Part shown: positions 11,266 to 20,203 of the stretch, piece by piece
Layout: each line of letters begins with the position of its first letter
Numbering within the stretch: position 1 is the stretch's first letter
From: JAAYEL01 sp964344625
GTDB lineage: Bacteria; Bacillota; Clostridia; Tissierellales; Peptoniphilaceae
NCBI GenBank assembly: GCA_964344625.1
Contig: CAYFNZ010000001.1
Span: 1 to 64,000, forward strand
Direction of reading: 5' to 3'
DNA length: 64,000 nt
Notes under the pieces: generated by a model
Database searches by the model: none
The model's input: the letters and a program-made list of their open reading frames with translations, nothing else
What the model was told of the DNA's origin: nothing
Position numbers and translations under genes: made by a program

Positions 11266-11321
11266 TTTTTCTCCTATATATATTAAATATTAGTAGTAAT
11301 AGTAGTAGGGGCTGTGGATAA
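11266..11321. other. oriC unwinding region: DnaA-trio repeats, GC clamp and DnaA box
   Basis: On the plus strand an AT-rich stretch (11266-11290) is followed by TAG TAG TAA TAG TAG TAG (11291-11308), a short GC-rich step (GGGGC) and TGTGGATAA (11313-11321), which is a TTATCCACA box on the minus strand. Box, GC step, trios, AT-rich DNA is the arrangement described for the basal unwinding system of Bacillus subtilis oriC. A weaker box-like TTATCAACT lies just beyond. Confidence 0.85.
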
Positions 11322-11374
11322 GTTGATAAGTCCCCTAAAGCTTATGCTTTTATGATTTAGCTTATTTATAAGAC

Positions 11375-11421
11375 TGTGGATAAGTCTTTGATAAATCAAT
11401 TTGTTTATAAAGATATCCACA
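11375..11421. other. DnaA boxes in the dnaA-dnaN spacer
   Basis: A perfect box TGTGGATAA (minus-strand TTATCCACA) at 11375-11383 and a one-mismatch ATATCCACA at 11413-11421. With the box at 11313 they form the downstream half of a bipartite origin. Confidence 0.8.
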
Positions 11422-11422
11422 T

Positions 11423-12847
11423 TTACTCTTTTATCTTGTCTTTTATCTTCTTAATTTCCTTGGCAAATCCAATATCAGTTTCCATCATATTTTCTATCTT
11501 TTCAGATCCATGCATAACAGTAGCGTGGTCTCTTTCAAAGGAGTTGGCTATCTTAACCCAGGATAGGTTGGTCATTTTCCTAGATAAATACATGGCAATT
11601 TGCCTTGGTCTTGCAATATTTTGCTGTCTAGATGCAGAAATAATATCATCTACACTTATGCTATAGTATGAAGCTACTACATCTTTTATTAGTTCAAGAG
11701 TAATTTCCTTAGGTTTTTTCTCCTCAATTGATAGGGCCTGTCTGGTAAGCTCTAGGAAATCCTCATCGCTTACATCATCCCTGTCCCTGAACTTAACATT
11801 GTAGTAGGCCATAACCTTTATTATGGCACCTTCTAGTTCCCTAATACTAGATGTTACATTATTGGCTATAAAGTCTAGGACTAGCTTAGGCACATAGCCC
11901 ATCCTATCAATCATTATCTTATGCTGTAAAATAGCGACCCTGGTCTCAAAGTCAGGAAGCTGAATATCTGCAAGCATACCCCCTTCAAAACGGGTGACTA
12001 ACCTCTCTTCTAAGCCCTTAATATCCTTAGGAACCTTATCAGATGTAAGTATTACTTGTTTTTTTGCTTCCCTTAAAGTATTAAAGGTATGAAATAACTC
12101 TTCTTGAGTACCTTCTTTTCCCGCTATAAATTGGATATCATCTATCATTAATACGTCAGCGTTCCTATATTTGTCCCTAAATTTTTGAGAATCGCTTATC
12201 TTATTCTTGTTATTGGGACCTATTTTAGAAATCAATTCATTTACAAAGTTTTCACTTGTAATATATAGGACTTTTTTTTCTGGGTGTTTTTCTAAAATAG
12301 CATGTCCTATAGCCTGCATAAGGTGGGTTTTTCCAAGTCCTGATCCCCCATATATAAAAAGTGGGTTGTAATTTGTACCAGGCTCTTCCGCAACGCTCAT
12401 GGCTACAGCTAGGGCGAATTCATTGCTCTTACCCTTAACGAAGTTGTCAAAGGTGTATCTTGGATTTAGGGTGTTGTTGTAAATACTATTGTCTACTTTC
12501 TTTTCAACCTTTAGTTCTTCTCTATCGCTTGAGGAAAGAGCACTTACTTGACCATCGCTTTGGATGGATTGGTCTTTTTCAATAATTGAAAAGATGGGAT
12601 CTTTAGGATCTAAAAAGACTATATTTACTTCTTTACCAGTTATTTTTTTGAATTCACTTTGAATAGGCTCAACGTACTTGCTAGTTACTACATTCTTAAT
12701 CATGGTAGTAATAGCGTTAATATATAATGAATTGTGATCCAGTTTTAGGGGGATAAGAGGTCTTATAAAAGCATTGTAATGAGCGGTAATCATTTTGAGA
12801 TAAAGTTCCTTAGTAACCTGCTCCCAAATCAAATTAAGATCATCCAT
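11423..12847 (-). CDS. dnaA: Chromosomal replication initiator DnaA
   Basis: A 474-residue AAA+ initiator. Domain I begins MDDLNLIWEQV. The Walker A GGSGLGKTHLMQA and Walker B DVLMIDDIQFI lie in domain III, and domain IV ends with the box-binding signature RDHATVMHGSEKI. I start at 12847 because GGAGG is upstream; an in-frame Met at 12880 has no SD and would start inside a DnaA box. DnaA boxes on both sides and at the promoter indicate origin function and probable autoregulation. Confidence 0.98.
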   Translation of the reverse strand: MDDLNLIWEQVTKELYLKMITAHYNAFIRPLIPLKLDHNSLYINAITTMIKNVVTSKYVEPIQSEFKKITGKEVNIVFLDPKDPIFSIIEKDQSIQSDGQVSALSSSDREELKVEKKVDNSIYNNTLNPRYTFDNFVKGKSNEFALAVAMSVAEEPGTNYNPLFIYGGSGLGKTHLMQAIGHAILEKHPEKKVLYITSENFVNELISKIGPNNKNKISDSQKFRDKYRNADVLMIDDIQFIAGKEGTQEELFHTFNTLREAKKQVILTSDKVPKDIKGLEERLVTRFEGGMLADIQLPDFETRVAILQHKIMIDRMGYVPKLVLDFIANNVTSSIRELEGAIIKVMAYYNVKFRDRDDVSDEDFLELTRQALSIEEKKPKEITLELIKDVVASYYSISVDDIISASRQQNIARPRQIAMYLSRKMTNLSWVKIANSFERDHATVMHGSEKIENMMETDIGFAKEIKKIKDKIKE

Positions 12848-12870
12848 ATTTCCTCCGTATATCAACAAAC

Positions 12871-13156
12871 ATATCCACAAAAACTTCCCAAAAGAAAGCT
12901 TGAAAAATCAGTAATTAAGCCATAAAGATAAAATTATCCACAATTGAGGTTCAAATTGTGCATAACCTCTATCATGGATAAAAAGCACTGTATTCAAGCC
13001 TTTCAGCAAGTATTTACATGAAAGTTATTAACAACTTATCCACAAATATTAATAACTTTATGAAAAATGTGGATTACTTTAATAAATTATCCCTGTTCTA
13101 TTGGTATTATACCAATTTAGGATTTTAAACTCAAGATATCCACAATTGTGGATATC
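12871..13156. other. oriC: upstream DnaA-box cluster
   Basis: Boxes seen: ATATCCACA 12871-12879; TTATCCACA 12934-12942; TGTGCATAA 12957-12965 (minus TTATGCACA); TTATCCACA 13036-13044; TGTGGATTA 13068-13076 (one mismatch on minus); and a 22-bp perfect palindrome at 13135-13156 formed by two head-to-head ATATCCACA boxes. The rest is AT-rich. Together with the dnaA-dnaN spacer this makes a bipartite origin. The 651 bases between dnaA and rpmH hold this cluster, two promoters, an assembly gap and one possible small partial ORF. Confidence 0.9.
13106..13134 (-). promoter_or_regulatory. Sigma-A promoter of dnaA
   Basis: TTGAGT (13134-13129), a 17-base spacer and TATAAT (13111-13106) on the minus strand. 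The -10 lies inside a 15-bp palindrome (13101-13115, TTGGTATTATACCAA). The -35 directly abuts the palindromic DnaA-box pair, a good position for autoregulation. Confidence 0.75.
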
Positions 13157-13217
13157 TATTTTTCAAATATTATTTTTAGTCTTAATTTGGGATGAAGCCC
13201 TCAAAGATTATGAGGTC

Positions 13218-13317
13218 NNNNNNNNNNNNNNNNNNNNNNNNNNNNNNNNNNNNNNNNNNNNNNNNNNNNNNNNNNNNNNNNNNNNNNNNNNNNNNNNNNN
13301 NNNNNNNNNNNNNNNNN
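13218..13317. other. Assembly gap (100 N)
   Basis: Exactly 100 Ns within the origin-rpmH interval. True length and content are unknown; more DnaA boxes could be hidden here. Confidence 0.99.
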
Positions 13318-13383
13318 TCTTAGACTTGGGGTAAACAAATATAGGTATATTACAAGAATTGTTAATAAAATAAAAAAAATCAT
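13318..13383 (-). CDS. Possible small membrane protein, cut by the assembly gap
   Basis: A minus-strand frame starts at the ATG at 13383 with AGAGGTG seven bases upstream. It encodes a hydrophobic helix (MIFFILLTILVIYLYLF) before running into the Ns. Only 22 residues are visible. It lies divergently next to the rpmH promoter. It could equally be chance in AT-rich DNA; no family is recognised. Confidence 0.3.
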
Positions 13384-13424
13384 GTTAAACACCTCTGTAA
13401 AATCATACCCAATAAACATTAGCC

Positions 13425-13453
13425 TTGACAATTTACCTATATAAATTTATAAT
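13425..13453 (+). promoter_or_regulatory. Consensus sigma-A promoter of rpmH
   Basis: TTGACA (13425-13430), exactly 17 bases, TATAAT (13448-13453). It is a perfect consensus, as expected for a ribosomal protein operon. Confidence 0.9.
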
Positions 13454-13498
13454 AACAGTTAGCATTTTATGTAAAAAATTGGAAAAGGGGGGATTAAG

Positions 13499-13633
13499 GT
13501 GAAAAGAACTTTTCAACCAAATAACAGAAGAAGAGCTAAAAAACATGGATTTAGATCAAGAATGTCTACTCCAGGTGGAAGAAACGTATTGAGAGCAAGA
13601 AGACTAAAAGGCAGAAAGAAATTATCAGCATAG
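13499..13633 (+). CDS. rpmH: 50S ribosomal protein L34
   Basis: A 44-residue, highly basic protein reading [18 protein letters not shown] at the start and LKGRKKLSA at the end, which is diagnostic of L34. The start codon is GTG, preceded by a strong GGGG-rich SD (AAAAGGGGGGATTAAG). It heads rpmH-rnpA-yidD-yidC-jag, the standard rightward origin-flanking operon. Confidence 0.97.
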   Translation: MKRTFQPNNRRRAKKHGFRSRMSTPGGRNVLRARRLKGRKKLSA

Positions 13634-13678
13634 GTCTATGATTTATTTCATAGATTATATTTTTTTTAGGGATCATTG

Positions 13679-14020
13679 ATGGAACAAAAATATAGGATTA
13701 AAAAAAATCAACACTTTGTAAGGGCTTATAAAAAGGCTAGGAGGTTCTATAATAGGAATCTTTCCATATATATTGTTGAAAATGGTCTAGAAAACAAGAG
13801 ATTTGGATTTACTCTTTCAAGAAAGTTTGGAAAAGCGAACAAGAGAAATAAGGTAAAGAGACGATTAAGAGAAATAGTTAGGCTCAATTTAGATAAGTTT
13901 GAAGATGGTTATGACTATGTCATAGTTCCTAGAAATAATTGTATAAATCTCACTTATCAAGAATTAGAAAAGACGCTATTTCACTGCTTGGCATTTTCCA
14001 AGAAAAAGAAGAAGAAATGA
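13679..14020 (+). CDS. rnpA: Ribonuclease P protein component
   Basis: The 113-residue protein subunit of RNase P, which assists the catalytic RNA in 5' processing of tRNA precursors. It carries the RNR-type signature [14 protein letters not shown] (about residues 60-73) and [12 protein letters not shown] before it. I prefer ATG at 13679 (AGGGA six bases upstream) over the adjacent TTG at 13676. Its stop TGA overlaps the yidD start (ATGA). Confidence 0.95.
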   Translation: MEQKYRIKKNQHFVRAYKKARRFYNRNLSIYIVENGLENKRFGFTLSRKFGKANKRNKVKRRLREIVRLNLDKFEDGYDYVIVPRNNCINLTYQELEKTLFHCLAFSKKKKKK

Positions 14021-14229
14021 ACAAAATATTTATATTTATGATTAAATTTTATCGTAAAAATATATCTCCATTGATGGGAACTAACAAGTGTAGGTTTACC
14101 CCTACCTGTTCTCAGTATGCTTTGGAAGCTTTTGAGAAATATAACTTTTTCAAGGCTTTTGGGCTGACTGTATGGAGGATCTTGAGGTGTAATCCATTTA
14201 GTAAAGGTGGCTACGACCCACTTAAATAG
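14017..14229 (+). CDS. yidD: Membrane protein insertion efficiency factor YidD
   Basis: A 70-residue protein of the YidD family, with an amphipathic N-terminus and the Cys-containing signature [19 protein letters not shown]. It assists YidC-dependent membrane insertion, and yidC follows 9 bases later. The ATG at 14017 overlaps the rnpA stop by ATGA coupling. A longer frame upstream would lie wholly inside rnpA and is not credible. Confidence 0.94.
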   Translation: MNKIFIFMIKFYRKNISPLMGTNKCRFTPTCSQYALEAFEKYNFFKAFGLTVWRILRCNPFSKGGYDPLK

Positions 14230-14238
14230 GAGGAACTC

Positions 14239-14961
14239 GTGCTAGGATTCTTAAGTGAGATTCTAGGTAGAATCTTTAAGTTTATTTACGAATATTTGGT
14301 AGCTCTTGGAAATGAGCCATCTCAAGTATCGTATTATGCCATGGCATTATTGATTATGGCTGTAATTTATAAGCTAATAACAATTCCATTGACCATTCAA
14401 TCCTTAAAACAGACCCAAAAGGCTGCACAACTGCAACCTCAGATGGAAGAGTTAAAGAAAAAATACGGTTATGATCAAAACATTTACAATCAAAAGGTAC
14501 AAGAATTTCAAAGAGAAAACAATGTAGCTGGAGCAGGATGTTCTGGTTGTTTGATGATGATACTTCAACTAGTTATAGTAATTGCCCTATTTGCAGTTAT
14601 TAGAGAACCTGCTAAGTACTTGTTCGACAATCCTGAAGACATAGACAAAATCGCTAGAAATTTCTTCTGGATCAAGGACTTGTCATTACCAGACCCAACT
14701 GTTTTTGTATTGCCACTACTTAACTCATTGACTCAACTTTTAGTTACATATTTAGGACAAACTGCTAGTGCTGGTCCAAATATGAAACAGCAACAAACTA
14801 TGATGTACATGTTACCAATCGTATTTTTCTTCTTGTTCATGAAGATGCCTGCAGGTTTACTACTTTATTGGGCAGTTGGTAATATGATTGAAATTGTAGT
14901 TAAATTAATCAATAAGGCTGTTAGTGCTAACAAGTCAGGAGAAAATGAGGTAGTAGAATAA
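14239..14961 (+). CDS. yidC: Membrane protein insertase YidC (Oxa1 family)
   Basis: A 240-residue Oxa1/YidC-type insertase. TM1 (about residues 33-53) is followed by the Arg-lacking cytoplasmic KQTQKAAQLQPQMEELKKKYG hairpin. Then come GAGCSGCLMMILQLVIVIALFAVI and further TMs with GQTASAGPNMKQQQTMMYMLP near 170-190. It starts at GTG with AGGAGG upstream. No lipobox is present at the N-terminus, unlike Bacillus SpoIIIJ. The stop overlaps the jag start by one base. Confidence 0.95.
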   Translation: MLGFLSEILGRIFKFIYEYLVALGNEPSQVSYYAMALLIMAVIYKLITIPLTIQSLKQTQKAAQLQPQMEELKKKYGYDQNIYNQKVQEFQRENNVAGAGCSGCLMMILQLVIVIALFAVIREPAKYLFDNPEDIDKIARNFFWIKDLSLPDPTVFVLPLLNSLTQLLVTYLGQTASAGPNMKQQQTMMYMLPIVFFFLFMKMPAGLLLYWAVGNMIEIVVKLINKAVSANKSGENEVVE

Positions 14962-15875
14962 TGAGATCAACAATAAAATCAGCAAAAACCGTTGATGAAG
15001 CTATTGAACTAGGTCTTAAGGATTTGGGCCTATCAAGAAGCGAAGTAGAATATGAAATCTTAGAAGATGCAAAGTCTGGATTTTTAGGTATCTTTGGTTC
15101 AAAGGATGCTATAGTTAAAATCACAGAAAAGCAAGAATTTAAAATAGATATCAATGATATTTACGGTGAAAAAGCTCAAGAAGAAGAGCTAAGAAAAGAA
15201 AAAGAGAAAAAGTTAGCTGAAGAAAGATTAGCAAAAGAGAAATTACAAGCTGCAAAAAGACTTGAAGCTCAAAAGAAGGAAGAAGCTGAAAGACTTCGCA
15301 TAGCTGAAGAAAAGGCTAGGCAAGAAAGAGCAAAGCAAGAAAAAGCTAAAGCTCAAGTAAAGTCTGAAGTAATAGAAGAACCTGTTGAAGCTGAAGTAAA
15401 AGAAGCTGTTGATATGGACTCTTTGATGCAAGCTTGCAAGAAGCAATTAGAAGATATCCTTGAAATGATGCATATCAAGGCAAGAGTTGAAGTTGATATT
15501 GACGAAAACACTCTTAATTTTAATTTAGTTGACATCTCTGAAGAAGATACGGGTATCATCATAGGTAGAAAGGGAGAAACGCTAGATTCTCTTCAATATA
15601 TTTTAAGCCTTATGGCCAACAAACAATCTTCTGAATTTGTAAGGGTTACACTTAATGTAGCAAATTACAGGATTAGGAGAAAAGAAGCCATAGAGAACAA
15701 TGCGAGAAAGGTTGCCTTTAAGGTAATAAAGACTAAGAAGTCCATAGCCTTAGATCCTATGAATTCTTATGAAAGACGTATAGTTCACTACGCTTTACAA
15801 AAATATAAAGAAGTTGAAACTGTATCACAAGGGAACTTTCCAAATAGGAAGGTAGTAATTAAATATAAAGGCTAG
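14961..15875 (+). CDS. jag: Jag/KhpB RNA-binding protein
   Basis: 304 residues: a Jag N-terminal domain (about 1-55), a long Lys/Glu/Ala-rich helical linker (70-145), a KH domain with GIIIGRKGETLDSLQYI (about 198-214), then an R3H domain near the C-terminus (SYERRIVHYALQ). KhpB partners with KhpA as a global RNA chaperone in Gram-positives and is nearly always encoded after yidC. The charged linker is longer than in many homologues. Confidence 0.93.
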   Translation: MRSTIKSAKTVDEAIELGLKDLGLSRSEVEYEILEDAKSGFLGIFGSKDAIVKITEKQEFKIDINDIYGEKAQEEELRKEKEKKLAEERLAKEKLQAAKRLEAQKKEEAERLRIAEEKARQERAKQEKAKAQVKSEVIEEPVEAEVKEAVDMDSLMQACKKQLEDILEMMHIKARVEVDIDENTLNFNLVDISEEDTGIIIGRKGETLDSLQYILSLMANKQSSEFVRVTLNVANYRIRRKEAIENNARKVAFKVIKTKKSIALDPMNSYERRIVHYALQKYKEVETVSQGNFPNRKVVIKYKG

Positions 15876-15877
15876 AA

Positions 15878-15905
15878 AACTCCCCAATCTGGGGAGTTCT
15901 TATAT
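15878..15905 (+). terminator. Terminator of the rpmH-jag operon
   Basis: Arms AACTCCCC and GGGGAGTT around AATCT (15878-15898), followed by CTTATATTTTT. Confidence 0.85.
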
Positions 15906-15941
15906 TTTTAGGGATTTTTAATTTTTTAAAAGGAGACAAAG

Positions 15942-17315
15942 ATGGAAAAAACTATAGCTGCCATTTCTACTGCTATAGGAGAAGCTGGTATAGGCATAGT
16001 TAGGATGTCTGGCAACCAGTCACACGAGATAGCTAAAAAAGTTTTTAGAAATTTTAAAAATGAAGAATTGAAAGAAATCAAACACAGGTATATGGAATAT
16101 GGCCATATAGTAGATGAGGACAAGCTTATAGATGAAGTTCTTATTGCTTTTATGAAGGGCCCCCACACCTACACCAGGGAAGATATGGTTGAAATCTACT
16201 GCCATGGTGGCAGCATAGCTGTTAAGAAAGTCTTAAATCTGCTTTTAAGAAGTGGAGCTTATTTGGCAGAAAGAGGAGAATTTACCAAGAGGGCTTTCCT
16301 CAATGGAAGACTTGATTTATCTCAAGCAGAAGCTGTAATTGACCTAATAGATGCAAAGACTGAAAAGTCCTATGAAGCTTCATTGAATCAGCTTTCAGGC
16401 GGGATAAAAAATGAAGTAAAAAACTTAAAAGATGTCCTTTTAGATATCCTTGCCAGGGTCGAATACTCCATCAACTTTATGGAGGACCTTCAAGACGAGC
16501 TGCCTGTTGACCCGATAATAGAAAAAGGAAGTTTCCTAATCGACAGGATTAGCGACCTATTAAACTCTGCTAACAAGGGAAGGATTATCCGTGAGGGGAT
16601 AAACACTGTAATAGTTGGGAAGCCAAATGTCGGTAAGTCTTCCCTACTAAATGCAATCCTTAAGGAAAATAGGGCGATTGTAACAGATGTTCCAGGTACC
16701 ACAAGGGATACTATAGAAGAATATATAGACTTGGGCGGGGTTTCAATAAAACTTATAGATACAGCAGGTATCAGGGATACAGATGACCTAGTTGAATCCA
16801 TAGGGGTAAATAAGAGTATTTCTCTTGTGGAAAATGCCGACCTTATCATAGGGATTTTCGATATGAGTAAGGAATTAGATGAAGAAGATGAAAAGATTAT
16901 AGACTTGTTGAAGAATAGAAAGTCCATCATCTTATTAAACAAGCACGACCTAGATATCAGGGCTGACAAGGATAGGCTAAAAGAGATTTTTGCAAACAAG
17001 CATATTATAGATATGTCCATAGTTGAAGATAAGGGGATTAAGGACCTGGAAAATGCTATTATTGACATGTTTTTTGACGGTCAGATAAAGCTAAACGATG
17101 ATACTTTAATAACAAATGTAAGGCACACTGACTTATTGATAAAAACTAAGGAAAGCCTAGAGAGCTTTTTGTCCGATGTCAAGGCTGGCTATCCCCTAGA
17201 TGCTGTTGAAATAGACTTGAACAACGCCTACTCATACCTAAGTGAGATAACAGGTGAAGCAATAGATGAAGATGTCCTAAACAAAATCTTTAATGATTTT
17301 TGTATAGGCAAGTAA
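15942..17315 (+). CDS. mnmE: tRNA modification GTPase MnmE
   Basis: With MnmG it installs the cmnm5 modification at U34 of tRNAs. 457 residues: an N-terminal tetrahydrofolate-binding domain, a helical domain, and a G domain with P-loop GKPNVGKS (226-233), the PGTTRDT switch, DTAGI and NKHD. The C-terminal tetrapeptide CIGK is the catalytic FCIGK-type end. It is first in mnmE-mnmG-rsmG, the usual order right of the origin. Confidence 0.97.
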   Translation: MEKTIAAISTAIGEAGIGIVRMSGNQSHEIAKKVFRNFKNEELKEIKHRYMEYGHIVDEDKLIDEVLIAFMKGPHTYTREDMVEIYCHGGSIAVKKVLNLLLRSGAYLAERGEFTKRAFLNGRLDLSQAEAVIDLIDAKTEKSYEASLNQLSGGIKNEVKNLKDVLLDILARVEYSINFMEDLQDELPVDPIIEKGSFLIDRISDLLNSANKGRIIREGINTVIVGKPNVGKSSLLNAILKENRAIVTDVPGTTRDTIEEYIDLGGVSIKLIDTAGIRDTDDLVESIGVNKSISLVENADLIIGIFDMSKELDEEDEKIIDLLKNRKSIILLNKHDLDIRADKDRLKEIFANKHIIDMSIVEDKGIKDLENAIIDMFFDGQIKLNDDTLITNVRHTDLLIKTKESLESFLSDVKAGYPLDAVEIDLNNAYSYLSEITGEAIDEDVLNKIFNDFCIGK

Positions 17316-17323
17316 GGAGGATT

Positions 17324-19225
17324 ATGGAAGTTAAGAGATATGATGCCGGCAACTTCGATGTAGTCGTAGTAGGAGCTGGCCACGCAGGAGTTGAGGCTGC
17401 CTTGGCTACTGCAAGACTGGGTAAGAAAACTTTAATAATGACCATTTCCATGGAATCAATTTCAGACATGCCCTGCAACCCAAATGTCGGTGGTACAGGC
17501 AAGGGCCACCTGGTAAGAGAAGTTGATGCCCTTGGTGGAGAAATGGCCTTAAATATAGATAAGAGCTTTATTCAATCAAGGATGCTTAATACCTCTAAAG
17601 GGCCTGCTATACACTCTTTGAGGGTACAAGCGGACAAGAAGAAATACCACACAGAAATGAAGAAGGTAATAGAAAAGCAAGAAAACCTTCTTTTAATAGA
17701 AAGTGAAGCAAAGGACCTAATAATTGAAGATGGCCAGGTTAAAGGCGTGGTGACTATGACAGGAGCTTGCTATTATGCTAAGGCAGTCATCCTTGCGACA
17801 GGAACCTACCTAAACGGCCTTATAATGATGGGAGAACTCCAATATACATCAGGCCCCCACGGCCTAAAGGCTGCTACAGAACTATCAAAGTCTTTAGCTG
17901 AAAATTCTATAGCCCTTAGAAGATTTAAGACAGGAACTCCAGCCAGGGTCCATAGGAGAAGCCTAAACCTAGAGGTTATGGAAAAACAATATGGAGATGA
18001 AGAAGTTATTCCTTTTTCATTTTTAAATATAGGTAAGGACTTTAATATAAAACAAGAGCTATGCTACCTAACCTATACAACCCCTACTACCCATGAAATA
18101 ATCAGGGAAAACCTACACAGGTCCCCTATGTACTCAGGCTTAGTTAAGGGAATTGGACCAAGGTACTGCCCTTCTATAGAAGATAAGGTAGTAAGATTTG
18201 CAGACAAGGACAACCACCAAGTCTTTATTGAGCCTGAAGGCCTTGATACAGATGAAATGTACGTTCAAGGTGTTAGCTCTACCCTACCTGAGGAGGTTCA
18301 AAAAAGGCTATATAAGACCATAATTGGCTTGGAAGATGTTGAAATCATGAGGTCAGCCTACGGTATAGAATACGACTGTATCGACCCAACTAGCCTAAGC
18401 CTAAACCTTGAGTCAATTAATATTAAAAACCTATTTTTTGCAGGACAAATAAATGGATCATCAGGATACGAAGAAGCTGCAGCCCAAGGATTAATGGCAG
18501 GTATAAATGCTAGCCTAAAAATTGACAACAAGCCCCCATTTATCTTAGACAGGTCTGAAGCATATATAGGTGTCCTTATAGATGACCTAGTTACAAAGGG
18601 AACAAATGAACCCTACCGTATGATGACTTCTAGGGCGGAATACAGGTTAGCTTTAAGACAAGATAACGCCGATTTAAGATTAACTCAAAAAGCCTATGAT
18701 TTGGGCCTTGTTTCAGATGAGAGATACAATCTTATGCTTGAAAAGAAAAACATCATAGAAGGCGAATTAGAGCGTCTAAAGGCCATAGCCATAAATCCCA
18801 AGGAAGAAGTTAATGAAAAATTGCAAAAGTTAGGTTCAACTAACCTTAAAACAGGGTCTACCCTATACGACCTGATAAAAAGACCGGAATTGTCATATGA
18901 GAGTCTAGCCATACTAGATCCTGACAGACCAGAGATTCCAAGACAGTACAGATTAGAAGTAGAAACTCAAATCAAGTACGAAGGCTATATAGCAAAGCAA
19001 GAAATGCAAATAGCTCAATTTAAGAAATTAGAAAATAAAAAAATAGATATGATTGATGACTTCTCTCAAATAAAGGGCTTGAAAAAAGAAGCTGCACAAA
19101 AGTTAAATGATATAAGACCCCTATCAGTCGGTCAAGCTTCAAGAATCTCAGGTGTAAGCCCTGCCGATATAAATGTATTATTGATACACTTAGAAACTCT
19201 TAGAAGGATGAACAATGGACAATAA
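17324..19225 (+). CDS. mnmG: tRNA modification enzyme MnmG (GidA), FAD-binding
   Basis: The FAD-dependent partner of MnmE, 633 residues. The dinucleotide-binding motif [13 protein letters not shown] is at residues 13-25. The family motif [22 protein letters not shown] and the active-site region FKTGTPARV are present. I chose ATG at 17324 because AAGGAGG precedes it; an upstream frame from 17300 overlaps mnmE and has no SD. The 3' end overlaps rsmG by 11 bases. Confidence 0.97.
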   Translation: MEVKRYDAGNFDVVVVGAGHAGVEAALATARLGKKTLIMTISMESISDMPCNPNVGGTGKGHLVREVDALGGEMALNIDKSFIQSRMLNTSKGPAIHSLRVQADKKKYHTEMKKVIEKQENLLLIESEAKDLIIEDGQVKGVVTMTGACYYAKAVILATGTYLNGLIMMGELQYTSGPHGLKAATELSKSLAENSIALRRFKTGTPARVHRRSLNLEVMEKQYGDEEVIPFSFLNIGKDFNIKQELCYLTYTTPTTHEIIRENLHRSPMYSGLVKGIGPRYCPSIEDKVVRFADKDNHQVFIEPEGLDTDEMYVQGVSSTLPEEVQKRLYKTIIGLEDVEIMRSAYGIEYDCIDPTSLSLNLESINIKNLFFAGQINGSSGYEEAAAQGLMAGINASLKIDNKPPFILDRSEAYIGVLIDDLVTKGTNEPYRMMTSRAEYRLALRQDNADLRLTQKAYDLGLVSDERYNLMLEKKNIIEGELERLKAIAINPKEEVNEKLQKLGSTNLKTGSTLYDLIKRPELSYESLAILDPDRPEIPRQYRLEVETQIKYEGYIAKQEMQIAQFKKLENKKIDMIDDFSQIKGLKKEAAQKLNDIRPLSVGQASRISGVSPADINVLLIHLETLRRMNNGQ

Positions 19226-19916
19226 TATTTTTGAATCAAATAGTATAAAACTTGATGACAAGGCCTTGACCTTATTGGACCAATATAGACAAATGATTTT
19301 AGAATACAACAAAATCATGGATATAACCAATATCACAGACCATGATGAAATGTATATTAAACATTTTCTAGACTCCCTACTACTTGAAAAGACAGGAATA
19401 AACTTTGATGGCCTATCCTTAATAGATATTGGAACGGGAGGTGGCTTTCCGGGAATACCACTAAAAATTGGGCATCCAAGTCTTAAACTAACTTTGCTTG
19501 ACAGTTTAAGAAAAAGAATTACCTTTTTAGAGGATGTAATTAATAAGCTAGAATTGACAAATAGTCATGCAATTCATGGCAGAGCTGAAGAATATGCCAA
19601 CAAAGCGGAATATAGAGAAAAATATGATATTGCCACATCTAGAGCTGTGGCAGAACTACGTACACTTGTTGAATATTGCCTAGCCTATGTTAAGCTTGGT
19701 GGCTACTTTATTGCAATGAAGGGTCCAAATTATCAAGAAGAACTTAAGTTAGCACAAAATGCTATTTTTCAAATGGGTGGCAAATTAGATAAGGTAATAG
19801 ACTATGAACTTCCTGGAGGAATGGGTTCAAGATCACTTATTGTTATTAAAAAAGTAAAAAAGACCCCTATTAAATATCCAAGAGGTCAAGGTAAACCGAG
19901 GAGTAAACCACTTTAG
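19215..19916 (+). CDS. rsmG: 16S rRNA m7G527 methyltransferase RsmG (GidB)
   Basis: A 233-residue SAM-dependent enzyme methylating 16S rRNA G527; loss confers low-level streptomycin resistance in other bacteria. The SAM motif [17 protein letters not shown] is near residues 70-86, and [13 protein letters not shown] [15 protein letters not shown] follows. The C-terminal tail is basic ([11 protein letters not shown]). It is the last gene before a hairpin whose centre is a parS copy. Confidence 0.95.
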   Translation: MDNNIFESNSIKLDDKALTLLDQYRQMILEYNKIMDITNITDHDEMYIKHFLDSLLLEKTGINFDGLSLIDIGTGGGFPGIPLKIGHPSLKLTLLDSLRKRITFLEDVINKLELTNSHAIHGRAEEYANKAEYREKYDIATSRAVAELRTLVEYCLAYVKLGGYFIAMKGPNYQEELKLAQNAIFQMGGKLDKVIDYELPGGMGSRSLIVIKKVKKTPIKYPRGQGKPRSKPL

Positions 19917-19924
19917 TAGAAGTT

Positions 19925-19965
19925 AGCCTATAAATGTTTCATATGAAACATTTATAGGCTTTTTT
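19925..19965 (+). terminator. rsmG terminator hairpin built around a parS-like site
   Basis: Positions 19925-19960 form a 36-bp perfect inverted repeat starting AGCCTATAAATG and ending CATTTATAGGCT, directly followed by TTTTT. Its central 16 bp are the first copy of the parS-like palindrome. It lies 8 bases past the rsmG stop. Confidence 0.75.
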
Positions 19966-20158
19966 ATGTTTAAAGACAAGGGCTCACAATAATGTTTCAT
20001 ATGAAACATTATATAGATTATACATGTTTGAGATTGTTTCATATGAAACATCTAAAACCCAGATTATAATTGTTTCATATGAAACAATTATAAGTAAATT
20101 CATTTACATGTGAATATATAAAATAATAGAAAACAAATTCAATGTTTCATATGAAACA
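19935..20158. repeat. Array of five parS-like palindromes (TGTTTCATATGAAACA)
   Basis: Identical 16-bp copies at 19935-19950, 19993-20008, 20035-20050, 20071-20086 and 20143-20158. Several extend into longer perfect palindromes: 36 bp for copy 1, 24 bp for copy 2, 30 bp (20064-20093) for copy 4. The sequence equals the Firmicute parS consensus TGTTTCACGTGAAACA except that the central CACGTG is CATATG. Its place just before cinA-parA-parB argues for ParB loading sites. The 287 bases between rsmG and cinA hold this array, the rsmG terminator and the cinA promoter. Confidence 0.85.
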
Positions 20159-20172
20159 TTTGCTTATAGTGT

Positions 20173-20178
20173 TATAAT
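20173..20178 (+). promoter_or_regulatory. Probable -10 box of the cinA-parAB operon
   Basis: TATAAT lies 26 bases before the cinA ATG. The expected -35 position (about 20150-20155) falls inside parS-like copy 5, and no good -35 hexamer is visible. ParB binding there could influence transcription. Confidence 0.55.
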
Positions 20179-20203
20179 AGGATAAGAAAGTTAGGTGAAA
20201 AAT

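Noticed and set aside
13101..13431. Open frames running through the Ns in the origin region
   Set aside because: Their length is an artefact of Ns being translated as X; only the short hydrophobic start at 13383 is worth noting.
16490..17068. A 192-codon open frame on the minus strand inside mnmE
   Set aside because: Ser/Ile/Phe-rich composition typical of antisense frames in AT-rich genes, no SD, fully overlapped by a certain gene.
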